Origin: JBLHKS01 sp047620505
GTDB lineage: Bacteria > Verrucomicrobiota > Verrucomicrobiia > Verrucomicrobiales > DEV007
Reading direction: 5' to 3'
Length of the DNA: 13,492 nucleotides
Assembly: GCA_047620505.1 (NCBI GenBank)
Contig: JBLHKS010000190.1
Location: forward strand, 1-13,492
Part shown: positions 6,831 through 13,492 of the stretch, piece by piece
How the letters are laid out: the number at the start of each line of letters is the position of its first letter
How positions within the stretch are numbered: the first letter of the stretch is position 1
The notes under the pieces: model-generated
Seen by the model: only the letters and a program-made list of their open reading frames with translations
What the model was told of the DNA's origin: nothing
Databases searched by the model: none
Position numbers and translations under genes: made by a program

Positions 6831-9800
6831 CTACTCGAGCCCATCCAGATACGCGACCAAATCCAGCAGCTGCTGTTCGGTCAGCGCTTGATCGAGGCCA
6901 AGCGGCATCAACGATGTGGGCGCGGCCGTCATCGATTTAACTTCGGAACGGCTTAGCTCAATTTCGACTCCGCCCGCCGCGACGATCTTAATCGACTGCG
7001 ATGATTCGCTCCGAATAATCCCGAAATGAAGCTGCCCGTCGTGCATCTCGAACGAGTAGGCTTCGAAATCTCTCGCGAGGCTTCCGCCTGGAAAAAGAAT
7101 GGATTCAAGAAGGTCGCGCGGCGTCCGAATTCTACCGATGGTGCTCAGATTCGGCCCGACATCGCGGCCAACGTCGCCGACGAGATGACAGGCGTTGCAC
7201 GCGCCGAGTCCTTGGGTGAAAACCTCGCGTCCGCGTTCGAAATCTCCCTCGCTCAAAACGCGAGGCGTGAGCGCTTCCAGCTTTTCAATCCGGCCGCGTT
7301 CAACGGCGAGCAACTCAGCCAGACGCGGCTCAGCAATCGCGACAACCTCGGGCGGAAATCGGCTCAAAGCCCGCGTAAGCTCCATCGCGGGGACGCTGTT
7401 GGTTCCAGGCGCGCTAACGAGCGCATTGGCCAACGCTTTACCGACTTCGAGATCTCTCGAGCTGCTGAAAGCGGCGAGCAATCCGGGTAAATCGACTGGG
7501 CTCGCTTTCGGCAACGCGCCCGCGAGTTCGACCAATTGTTCGTTGCTAAGCCGCACTTGAGAAAGCAGCGCAACGGCTTGAGCGCGATCCGCTGGGGCGG
7601 CGTTCGAACTGATCAGCTTGGTTAAAAGTTCGAAGCCGGACTCGGAAAGTTTCGCGTCTTTGGCAACAGCGCGAAGTGCAAGAAATCGGGTTCTCGGAGC
7701 TAACGCTGGATCATCAGCGAGTGCGCGAACGGTTTCGTGGAAATCCTCGGTCTCCAATCGCGAAATCGCGAGAAGCACGCGGTCGAGATCTTCGTCGAGC
7801 GCCGTCCGAAGGGCCTTGTTGATCGGCTCTTTCCACGACTCGTGCGGCGCGAATTTTCCGGACGCGCTCGCGATCGCCTCAAACGCCGCGCCAGCAGCTG
7901 CTGAGTCGCGATCCATCAAAGTTTTCAGGTGCGCCTGGAATTTCTCATTCGAAATGAACACGCCTCCAAGCCGCCGAACGACATCATGCCAGGATTCCGG
8001 ATTTGGCGCGACCTGCTCGCCGAATTCGGTGATGTGCTCAGCCCAATCGGGATGGCGAGAAACGACTTGAATCGCAGTTTCAGCGGTAGCCGGCTCGGTT
8101 AAAAGGTGTAGAATGTCGTCAGGTTCGAGTTGCGAATCCTTCATCTGGTCTAACACCCAAAGCGCGCGTCGACGCAGCTGAGGTTGCTCGGCCTGGAGCG
8201 CTTCCTCGGTCGCTTCGTAGTCGCCAATTTCGATCAACGCGTAAATCACGGCGTGTTCGGTTTCGCGGTCCAGATCTTCAGCGAGCAACCCGAGTAGAAT
8301 CGGGACGGCACTCGGATTTTGCGTGGCTCCGAGCGCCGTCGCCGCCGCCCGGTAACGCATCGGATCTTCGCCGAGATTTGCAGTGAGAAGTGATTCAGCT
8401 GCTCCCTTGTCGCCAGTCGCCATGATGCTGTTGCAGGCCGCGTGGACGACGCTCGCGCTGTCGTCGAAGAGCGCCTCGCGGACCAGCGTTCTGGCGTCCA
8501 GCGTGCCGATTCTAGTTAGGGCCCAGACGGCGTTTCGGCGGACAGTTTCATCGTCGTGATTCAACGCGGCGGCGAGCTGACTCATCCCATCTTCGCCGAG
8601 ATTCCAGAATGCTGTGATCGCGCGTTCCTGGACCATCGGGCGGTCGTCGCCGAGCAAACTCACGAGGTCGGCGGTTTCCCAATCAATCTGTGAACCGGTT
8701 GGGTCGCCGCTTCGATCGTAAATTCCAGATTTGCGGATTCGGTAAATCGCTCCCGGGATTTCTGGCTTAGCGACCTGAGACGTCGGGCAGCCGATTCGGA
8801 ACCAGCCGCCGGTGTCGATCACGAGCAGCGTGCCGTCGGCGTCTTCGAGGACATCAGTGATGTGAACGTCAGGATCGTGGATCTCGAGAAAATCCTCGCT
8901 CTGGAGATGCTCCCAGGTTCCGCCAGTTTGGCGAAGGCGCGTCCGCGCGACTTTTTGCGTGTTGAAAAGCGCCGTGAAAACGTCACCGCGGTACTTTTCG
9001 CCCAGCGCCGCCTGATCGATCAGCGTCATGCCGGAAACCGCGACGTGACCGAAATTGTGCATCTCCGTAAGCGGCTCGCCGGTCGCGATAAACTCGTCGA
9101 GCACAGTTTGTTGGTCATGACGTGGGTAGCGGCCTCCACGAAGCCAGTGAACGAGGACGTCGCCGCGTGGCCGGCCGTAAAACAGATTCACCGAGCCGAT
9201 AATTTCGCCCTCAGGCGTGAAATCGATCTCAACCGGATTGTCCATCCCGCCACCCGCGTGAAACTGGATATCATTCCCGTCAGGCAGCATCGACCAGATC
9301 CTCGCGCCCTTGCCTTCTGATACCAAAGTCTTCCCATCTCGCTGGTAAACGGTGTGGCCCTTGCGGCCGTGGCACCAGTAAAGTCGGCCGTTCGGATGCA
9401 GGAAAGGTCCGTGAACGTCAGCCGCGTTTCCGGTGAATTCGAACCCGTCGATCAGCAGCGTCCGGATGTCCGCGACGCCGTCTTCATCCGAATCGATTAA
9501 TCTCCAGATCCCAGGCGGTGAGGCGACGTAGAGCGCGTCGTTGAGCCAGAGCGCGCCTTGCGGGAAAGTCATCTGATCGGCAAAAACCGTGCTCTTGTCG
9601 TAGATCCCATCGTTGTTCGTGTCTTCGAGAAGACGAATCCGGTTGGGTAGGTCTTTTTCCAGATCGGCCTTGTTCATGTTTACCCCAGACGCCTCAGCCA
9701 CGAAGAGTCGACCGCGATCATCGACCGTGGCCATCATCGGATGATCGATCAGCGGCGGCGCGGCGACAATTTCAGCGACGAGACCGTCAGGTAGCGTGAT

Positions 9801-11303
9801 TTTCGGCGCGCGAATTCCAGGCGAAAACGGACTTGGCTGATATTTTCGCGCAGCCTGCCGTTCCTTCGCCTCGTCACCCCAGAGAATCGTTTTTGGCTGC
9901 GATCCGCCGCCCGTCCAGAGGTCGTACTTCGAAACTGTGAACTTGCCGAAGAATTCTTCAAGCCGCACCAGCAGCTGCTGACGGACTTCGGCGGAAGATT
10001 CATCAGCGTAGAGATTTTTGGTTTCGTCAGGGTCGGCTTCGAGATCGTAGAGTTCGTCGTAGCCGTCCTCGAATCGCTCGACCAATTTCCATCGTTCCGT
10101 TCGGACGCTGCGCAGATTTTCATACTCGTAAAAGACTTCGTTTTCCCAATCGATTTCTTCGCCGCGCAGGACTGGCGAGTAGTCGCGCCCGGGTGAAACA
10201 GGGATTCCCGGCATCTTCTCCTCAAGCCCGAGATATCCGAGCACCGAAGGCAGAAAATCGTAGTTGCTCGTCATCAAATCGCTCGTCTGCCCGCCTTTGA
10301 TCCCGCTTGGATGCCGGTAAATCAGCGGAATCTGCATCGAGTGCTCGAACGCATTCAGCGGCCGGCTGTGGTCGCCCATTCCCCAGAATCCGTGCTGCCC
10401 GCCTGCCCATCCCTGATCAGCAGCGAAGACGACCAGCGTGTTGTCATCCAAGCCCAATTCCTTGAGTTTACCGAGAACATCGCCAACGCCATCATCGACA
10501 GCGGCGAGTTCCGCTGCGTAGCGGCGTTTCGCGGTAATTTCGCCAAAATACTCCTTATTGTTGTACTCCCAGGGATGAATCAAGCCGCCAGGAAAGCTCT
10601 TCATCTCGGCCTCCGCGTAGTCGGCTGCGCGCGGACCCCGAAGTGGCTCGAGCTGCCAACGGGAGAGCCCGTAGGGGCCGTTGTAGGAGAGAAAAAGGAA
10701 GAACGGGTTCTCTTTTTCCTGCTCGATGAATTTCAGCGCGTGCTTCGTCCAGAAGGTCGTGAGGTGTTCTTCCTCTTTGCGGATTTCGCCGTTTTCGATG
10801 ATCTGCGCGCCGAAAAATGTCGCCGTTCCGCCGTGAGGCATCGTGATCCAATAGTCGTCGAGATCTTCCTGCGGCCGGAGATTTCCGCCGAGATGCCATT
10901 TTCCGACTAAGCCGCATGCGTAGCCCTCGTCGTTAAGAATCTCGGGCAACGAACGCAATTCATCGAGCGTGTTTCGCGCTTCCGGGCCGGTTTGCAGTCG
11001 GCCGCCGTGGAGAAAATTGTGGACGCCATGTTGGCTTGGCATCATCCCAGTCAGGTAGGTCGCTCGGGTCGGTGAACAGACCGGGTTGTTGCAAAATGCT
11101 CGAGAAAAGCGAACGCCTTCGTCGGCCATTCGATCAATGTTAGGTGTTTTGATGTCCGGATTGCCGTAGCAGCCGAGCGTCCAGGCCCCGTGGTTATCGG
11201 TTAGGATAAAAACGACGTTTGGCGGACGTTCTTTAGAGGAATCCTGAGCGAGCAGCTGCTGGCAAAAGAAGAGGGCGAGAGCGATGGCGAGAATTCGACT
11301 CAT
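6831..11303 (-). CDS. Exported fusion: sulfatase + PVC-type propeller + HEAT repeats + c-type heme domain
   Basis: A 1490-residue protein joining parts usually on separate chains. Residues 1-20 are a signal peptide (cut near LAQ). Residues 27-490 are an S1 sulfatase with CSPTR (76-80, Cys76), Asp36, GKWH (134-137) and Asp296. Residues 500-860 resemble the N-terminal propeller of PVC membrane-bound dehydrogenases, with LPDGLVAEIVAAPP, VDDRGRLFVAE, EDTNNDGIYDKSTVFAD, LFYGRP and GAIYRIRK. Residues 880-1330 are HEAT-like helical repeats (AITAFWNLGEDG, RRNAVWALTRIG, YRAAATALGA). Residues 1353-1490 are a PVC-type heme domain with CNACH (1369-1373) and a likely distal Met1466. It presumably desulfates and oxidises a sugar substrate in the periplasm; this is inference. 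The sulfatase half lacks the usual His before Pro (NGPYG instead of APHxP), has Gln297 after Asp296, and Met309 where a Lys is common. QQLL occurs at 15-18, 442-445 and 1477-1480. The frame is unbroken throughout. Confidence 0.9.
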   Translation of the reverse strand: MSRILAIALALFFCQQLLAQDSSKERPPNVVFILTDNHGAWTLGCYGNPDIKTPNIDRMADEGVRFSRAFCNNPVCSPTRATYLTGMMPSQHGVHNFLHGGRLQTGPEARNTLDELRSLPEILNDEGYACGLVGKWHLGGNLRPQEDLDDYWITMPHGGTATFFGAQIIENGEIRKEEEHLTTFWTKHALKFIEQEKENPFFLFLSYNGPYGLSRWQLEPLRGPRAADYAEAEMKSFPGGLIHPWEYNNKEYFGEITAKRRYAAELAAVDDGVGDVLGKLKELGLDDNTLVVFAADQGWAGGQHGFWGMGDHSRPLNAFEHSMQIPLIYRHPSGIKGGQTSDLMTSNYDFLPSVLGYLGLEEKMPGIPVSPGRDYSPVLRGEEIDWENEVFYEYENLRSVRTERWKLVERFEDGYDELYDLEADPDETKNLYADESSAEVRQQLLVRLEEFFGKFTVSKYDLWTGGGSQPKTILWGDEAKERQAARKYQPSPFSPGIRAPKITLPDGLVAEIVAAPPLIDHPMMATVDDRGRLFVAEASGVNMNKADLEKDLPNRIRLLEDTNNDGIYDKSTVFADQMTFPQGALWLNDALYVASPPGIWRLIDSDEDGVADIRTLLIDGFEFTGNAADVHGPFLHPNGRLYWCHGRKGHTVYQRDGKTLVSEGKGARIWSMLPDGNDIQFHAGGGMDNPVEIDFTPEGEIIGSVNLFYGRPRGDVLVHWLRGGRYPRHDQQTVLDEFIATGEPLTEMHNFGHVAVSGMTLIDQAALGEKYRGDVFTALFNTQKVARTRLRQTGGTWEHLQSEDFLEIHDPDVHITDVLEDADGTLLVIDTGGWFRIGCPTSQVAKPEIPGAIYRIRKSGIYDRSGDPTGSQIDWETADLVSLLGDDRPMVQERAITAFWNLGEDGMSQLAAALNHDDETVRRNAVWALTRIGTLDARTLVREALFDDSASVVHAACNSIMATGDKGAAESLLTANLGEDPMRYRAAATALGATQNPSAVPILLGLLAEDLDRETEHAVIYALIEIGDYEATEEALQAEQPQLRRRALWVLDQMKDSQLEPDDILHLLTEPATAETAIQVVSRHPDWAEHITEFGEQVAPNPESWHDVVRRLGGVFISNEKFQAHLKTLMDRDSAAAGAAFEAIASASGKFAPHESWKEPINKALRTALDEDLDRVLLAISRLETEDFHETVRALADDPALAPRTRFLALRAVAKDAKLSESGFELLTKLISSNAAPADRAQAVALLSQVRLSNEQLVELAGALPKASPVDLPGLLAAFSSSRDLEVGKALANALVSAPGTNSVPAMELTRALSRFPPEVVAIAEPRLAELLAVERGRIEKLEALTPRVLSEGDFERGREVFTQGLGACNACHLVGDVGRDVGPNLSTIGRIRTPRDLLESILFPGGSLARDFEAYSFEMHDGQLHFGIIRSESSQSIKIVAAGGVEIELSRSEVKSMTAAPTSLMPLGLDQALTEQQLLDLVAYLDGLE
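6864..6875. repeat. CAGCAGCTGCTG iterated palindrome, copy 5 (exact)
   Basis: Exact copy, read on the minus strand as QQLL at residues 1477-1480 in the last helix of the heme domain of the fusion protein, a place where related cytochromes often have a similar Leu-rich helix. Confidence 0.95.
7892..7903. repeat. CAGCAGCTGCTG iterated palindrome, copy 6 (exact, different frame)
   Basis: Exact copy, but read by the gene as xCA GCA GCT GCT Gxx, giving Ser-Ala-Ala-Ala-Gly at residues 1134-1138 of the fusion protein. It is the only exact copy not read as QQLL. Confidence 0.95.
9969..9980. repeat. CAGCAGCTGCTG iterated palindrome, copy 7 (exact)
   Basis: Exact copy, read on the minus strand as QQLL at residues 442-445, near the end of the sulfatase domain of the fusion protein. 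The position corresponds to that of copy 2 in the other sulfatase. Confidence 0.95.
11250..11261. repeat. Iterated palindrome, variant with one mismatch
   Basis: The plus strand reads GAGCAGCTGCTG, so the inner ten bases are still a perfect palindrome. On the gene strand it gives QQLL (last codon CTC) at residues 15-18, in the signal peptide of the fusion protein. Confidence 0.8.
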
Positions 11304-11380
11304 GATGCGCTCAGGATTTCAACGCCGGAGTGAACACGCAAGCGCCGAATCCAAATGGATTTCGAAAACCTCGCGGAATT

Positions 11381-12772
11381 CTATTTTGGAAACACCGCCG
11401 AAAACCGCCAAAGCTGGTTCAAAAGCCCCTGAGGTTCGGCGACCGCTTCCTGGAATTTTCCATCGTAAGAAATCCTGACGATGTGCCCAAAAGTCTTCTT
11501 TTGAAACTCGCCCGCTTCATCTTTTCCGATGTGATAGAGCAGCTGCAGCCGTTCCGGGTCTTCCTCGGTCCAGTCGGCCAGCAGCGACACCCATTCGATC
11601 TTCGGCGGCGGCGCTGAGATCAAGTCAACTGCGCTTCCTTGCTCCTGGCTGAATAGAAATACCTGAACGTCCACTTTCGCTGGATCGGGCCTCTCTAAAA
11701 GCTCTGTCGCGCGCGCGAGACCCACGTTGACGACTAACATTTCGTCTTCGTCACGAAGTTTCAGGCTGACATCGCTGACTCGAATCGCGGGCTCGCGGGC
11801 TTTGGTGAATTCCTGGACTCGCTCCGCCGCGCCTTCGACGAATCCGGCGTAACGCAGAACGGCAGCCGTGATCGATTTCAGGATGTGTTCGGGATCGAGA
11901 TCTTCACCCCATTCGATCTGAACTGCGGCTCCGCTCCCGCGCTGAAACGGATCGATCGGCCACTGCCGGACTCCCGCGTCAACAGTCCCGCCGTTGCGCG
12001 CGCCTGGCCCGAAATTGAGGCCCGTTTGGATCAGCGTCGCGAGTGCGAGGCTCTCCGAATCGTAGAGATTGCCGAGGTAGACAGCGCCGACGTCAGCCTC
12101 CGTCGCGCCTTGCCTGACCGCCCGAGAAGGCGCACCTGGTGGGGCCAGAACCGTGCAGCGCGCGTTGCGAGCGAGGAGCCCGATATTCCCATGCAACCTC
12201 AGCCAGATGACGCCGCCTTCTTCTTCAACTTCGAGGGCTTCACCGACGATTCCTTCGGCTTCCGGATCGAGAAAACGAACGTTAAAACCGAATCCGCGCA
12301 GCACGTCCTGAAGCGCGAACGCAATCTGGCGGCCTTCCGGAAGAATGTCGCCGTCAACCGGCTGAATGTAGACCGTTTTGATCGGCGTCGGCTGCATGTG
12401 GTTGCCGGGGCGGAGCAGAAGGTCGAGCAGATTCGTCAGGTCGTAGGCGCTGATCAAACAGCGTTCGCCATCGCGTTTCGGCTCGAGGTGAAGCTGATAG
12501 CGAAGCCGATTTACGAGCACGGTTCCGTTTCCGGCGGCTCCTTCGATCACGGCGGTCGGGCTGCGGAGTTCAAAGCCGTTTCCTTGCGTGGCGACCGATG
12601 CGAAGCCGTATTTTCGCTGGATTGTTTCCAGAGTGAGGTAGGGCTCGTCTTTGTAGAAGCGGATCGCCCATCGATCATCTTGAGGCGCGGGGGCGGGTGC
12701 CTGAGCCAGCAGCTGCTGGAGGCACGAGAACCCGAGCGCGATTGCGAAGTGAACGAATGGGCGAAAACGCAT
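11381..12772 (-). CDS. Exported amidase_3-like protein with degenerate zinc ligands
   Basis: From the ATG at 12772 the product has 463 residues; the alternative TTG at 12808 adds twelve residues ahead of a good signal peptide and is less likely. Residues 1-24 are the signal peptide (MRFRPFVHFAIALG core, LAQ cut), followed by a Pro-Ala stretch. Residues about 30-122 resemble an AMIN or copper-amine-oxidase N-terminal-like beta domain. Residues about 130-300 have the outline of N-acetylmuramoyl-L-alanine amidases: a strand (KTVYIQP), a helix RQIAFALQDVLRGFGFNVRFL, the block IWLRLHGN, and NLYDSESLALATLIQTGL. The expected first zinc motif GHGG is replaced by QPVDGD, while a histidine (194) remains in the LHGN block. 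The rest (300-463) is not recognised. It may bind peptidoglycan without cutting it; this is an inference. QQLL at 19-22 is from the iterated palindrome. It lies 77 bases before the fusion gene. Confidence 0.7.
   Translation of the reverse strand: MRFRPFVHFAIALGFSCLQQLLAQAPAPAPQDDRWAIRFYKDEPYLTLETIQRKYGFASVATQGNGFELRSPTAVIEGAAGNGTVLVNRLRYQLHLEPKRDGERCLISAYDLTNLLDLLLRPGNHMQPTPIKTVYIQPVDGDILPEGRQIAFALQDVLRGFGFNVRFLDPEAEGIVGEALEVEEEGGVIWLRLHGNIGLLARNARCTVLAPPGAPSRAVRQGATEADVGAVYLGNLYDSESLALATLIQTGLNFGPGARNGGTVDAGVRQWPIDPFQRGSGAAVQIEWGEDLDPEHILKSITAAVLRYAGFVEGAAERVQEFTKAREPAIRVSDVSLKLRDEDEMLVVNVGLARATELLERPDPAKVDVQVFLFSQEQGSAVDLISAPPPKIEWVSLLADWTEEDPERLQLLYHIGKDEAGEFQKKTFGHIVRISYDGKFQEAVAEPQGLLNQLWRFSAVFPK
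12707..12718. repeat. CAGCAGCTGCTG iterated palindrome, copy 8 (exact)
   Basis: Exact copy with 14-bp symmetry (12706-12719). It is read on the minus strand as QQLL at residues 19-22, in the signal peptide of the amidase-like protein. Confidence 0.95.
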
Positions 12773-12852
12773 CGCCGCGAACCTGAATCCGGTCTGAAGC
12801 TGAGGCAAGCGGTGTTCGCGTCTCGATCTCGAAAACGCGAGATTCTGACCGT

Positions 12853-13230
12853 TTAGTTCGGCAATCCGGCCTTGCGATCGGAAAGCCGAATTTCATCCAA
12901 GCGGGCGCGGAGGGCCGCGTGTACTCCGCCGATTTGAGTAGCGACATCGCAAGGGTGTTCGTCGAGTTCCGGAAGCGAATTGAGCCGGTGGGCGGATTCG
13001 GCGACGCCTTTGAGAAGCTGGTCGGCTTCGGTTTCTGAAGACAGAGTTCGCAGTTCATCCGCAACTTGACGGGTCATTTCGAGCAAGGTGCCGGCTGAGC
13101 GCCCTTCGGCGACGACGCAAAAGCAGGCGAGAAGGCGTTCAATTCGCGCCAGCAAGGGAGTTTCCCGGCATTTATTCAAAGTCGGAAAAGATCGAGATAA
13201 TGCGAGAGGGACGTTCGTTGGTGTTTTCAT
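12853..13230 (-). CDS. Small helical protein of unknown function
   Basis: Not recognised. The 125-residue product has no signal peptide or membrane segment. Residues 24-70 and 72-120 look like amphipathic helices (ETPLLARIERLLACF, LLEMTRQVADELRTL, EADQLLKGVAESAHRL, VHAALRARLDEIRL), so a helical bundle or coiled coil is likely. Four cysteines (21, 36, 38 and 94) show no metal-binding spacing. The ATG at 13230 is the only early start; no SD is visible, and a hairpin lies just upstream. It is the first gene of a minus-strand group with the amidase-like protein (80 bases on) and the fusion protein, but the gaps leave co-transcription uncertain. Base composition and codon use look like those of its neighbours, which supports a real gene. 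Confidence 0.65.
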   Translation of the reverse strand: MKTPTNVPLALSRSFPTLNKCRETPLLARIERLLACFCVVAEGRSAGTLLEMTRQVADELRTLSSETEADQLLKGVAESAHRLNSLPELDEHPCDVATQIGGVHAALRARLDEIRLSDRKAGLPN

Positions 13231-13237
13231 GGCTAAG

Positions 13238-13263
13238 AGAGACGGGGTTCTGAGTCCGTCTCT
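13238..13263. promoter_or_regulatory. Hairpin in the leader of the small gene
   Basis: A perfect 8-bp stem, AGAGACGG (13238-13245) with CCGTCTCT (13256-13263), encloses a 10-base loop. It ends seven bases before the ATG at 13230 on the minus strand and lies in the probable mRNA leader, where it could affect ribosome access. There is no T-run at the right place for a terminator of this gene. Confidence 0.5.
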
Positions 13264-13294
13264 GTTATAAAAACAGTAATTACTAGATTCACAA
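13264..13294 (-). promoter_or_regulatory. Candidate promoter with an operator-like palindrome
   Basis: Read on the minus strand, TTGTGA (13294-13289) is followed after 18-19 bases by TTATAA/TATAAC (13270-13264), a plausible though long-spaced promoter for the small gene. A 10-bp palindrome, AGTAATTACT (13275-13284), lies between the two boxes, where a repressor could bind. The stretch is much richer in A and T than its surroundings. The remaining sequence to 13492 holds no convincing gene; a TTGACA at 13350 on the plus strand lacks a -10 partner at a proper distance. Confidence 0.35.
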
Positions 13295-13492
13295 CAACAA
13301 AATCCGACGTTCTGGGATGGGTTGAGATCAGTTAGATCGCGGCTGAGGCTTGACAGGCACCCTTCATTTTTCGCAGTCTGCTACACATGATTGAGTCTGC
13401 CAAAAAACCCAACGGTGTGGAAAACTTTCTGGATTTTTTGATGCCGAGTGGGGTCTAGGAGGTCGGCAGCCCAACGCTGAGAAGACGGAATC

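Noticed and set aside
8862..9320. 152-codon plus-strand open frame inside the fusion gene
   Set aside because: Antisense to the well-supported propeller domain, with no start signal or homology signs.
11348..11361. Hairpin AATCC-AAAT-GGATT between the amidase-like and fusion genes
   Set aside because: The stem is five pairs, mostly A-T, with no T-run; not a convincing terminator.
152..12718. CRISPR array or tandem repeat as explanation of the repeated 12-mer
   Set aside because: Copies are 0.7-3.3 kb apart, lie within coding frames and have no spacers of uniform size.
11885..12856. 323-codon plus-strand open frame opposite the amidase-like gene
   Set aside because: It overlaps a gene with a signal peptide and domain outline on the other strand, and its Arg/Asp-rich translation looks like the antisense of that gene.
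13387..13458. Short 23-codon plus-strand open frame near the right edge
   Set aside because: It has an ATG and a TAG, but no SD, no proper promoter spacing from the TTGACA at 13350 and no recognisable product; too short to support alone.

Overview
The window looks like chromosomal DNA of a moderately GC-rich bacterium of the Planctomycetes-Verrucomicrobia-Chlamydiae (PVC) group, most likely a verrucomicrobium. The pointers are two secreted sulfatases in 13.5 kb, a C-terminal heme domain and an adjoining propeller of the type known almost only from this group, a eukaryote-like SUI1/eIF1 factor, a small c-type cytochrome, and mostly weak or absent Shine-Dalgarno sequences. The assignment is an inference from protein families; no rRNA or tRNA is present.

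Layout, left to right. Positions 1-124 hold no gene but resemble a dispersed intergenic repeat. Then come three plus-strand genes: a secreted S1 sulfatase (125-1564), a helical HEPN/DUF4145-like protein with an Asn-Gly repeat tail (1815-2657), and a small exported cytochrome with a C-terminal CxxCH (2749-3111). A palindromic element (3120-3207) with two tandem hairpins and a T-run separates these from a minus-strand cluster of three: a TIM-barrel sugar isomerase/epimerase-like protein (5540-6331), an eight-helix membrane protein (4672-5496) and a DR2241-type double CbiX chelatase with four C-terminal cysteines (3203-4633). A SUI1/YciH factor (6416-6823, plus) meets tail to tail a minus-strand group: a small unknown protein (12853-13230), an exported amidase-like protein with degenerate zinc ligands (11381-12772) and a 1490-residue exported fusion of sulfatase, propeller, HEAT repeats and cytochrome c (6831-11303). 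The right end (13231-13492) holds a possible promoter, an operator-like palindrome and a hairpin for the small gene.

The most unusual signal is not a gene. The perfect 12-bp palindrome CAGCAGCTGCTG occurs eight times exactly (152, 1490, 2929, 6194, 6864, 7892, 9969, 12707) and twice with one mismatch (4133, 11250), about once per 1.3 kb. By chance less than one thousandth of a copy would be expected. All copies lie inside genes. Seven exact copies are read as Gln-Gln-Leu-Leu, placing that tetrapeptide in five unrelated proteins, including the signal peptides of three of them. The copy at 7892 is read in another frame as Ala-Ala-Ala, and Gln-Gln pairs outside the motif use CAA codons, so the DNA word rather than the peptide seems to be what is maintained. 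It is comparable in kind to the cyanobacterial highly iterated palindrome HIP1, but with a different sequence.

Functionally, the two sulfatases and the propeller/cytochrome protein suggest breakdown of sulfated polysaccharides in the periplasm, with oxidation coupled to c-type heme. The chelatase belongs to siroheme or cobalamin metabolism. No link between these functions can be shown from the window alone.
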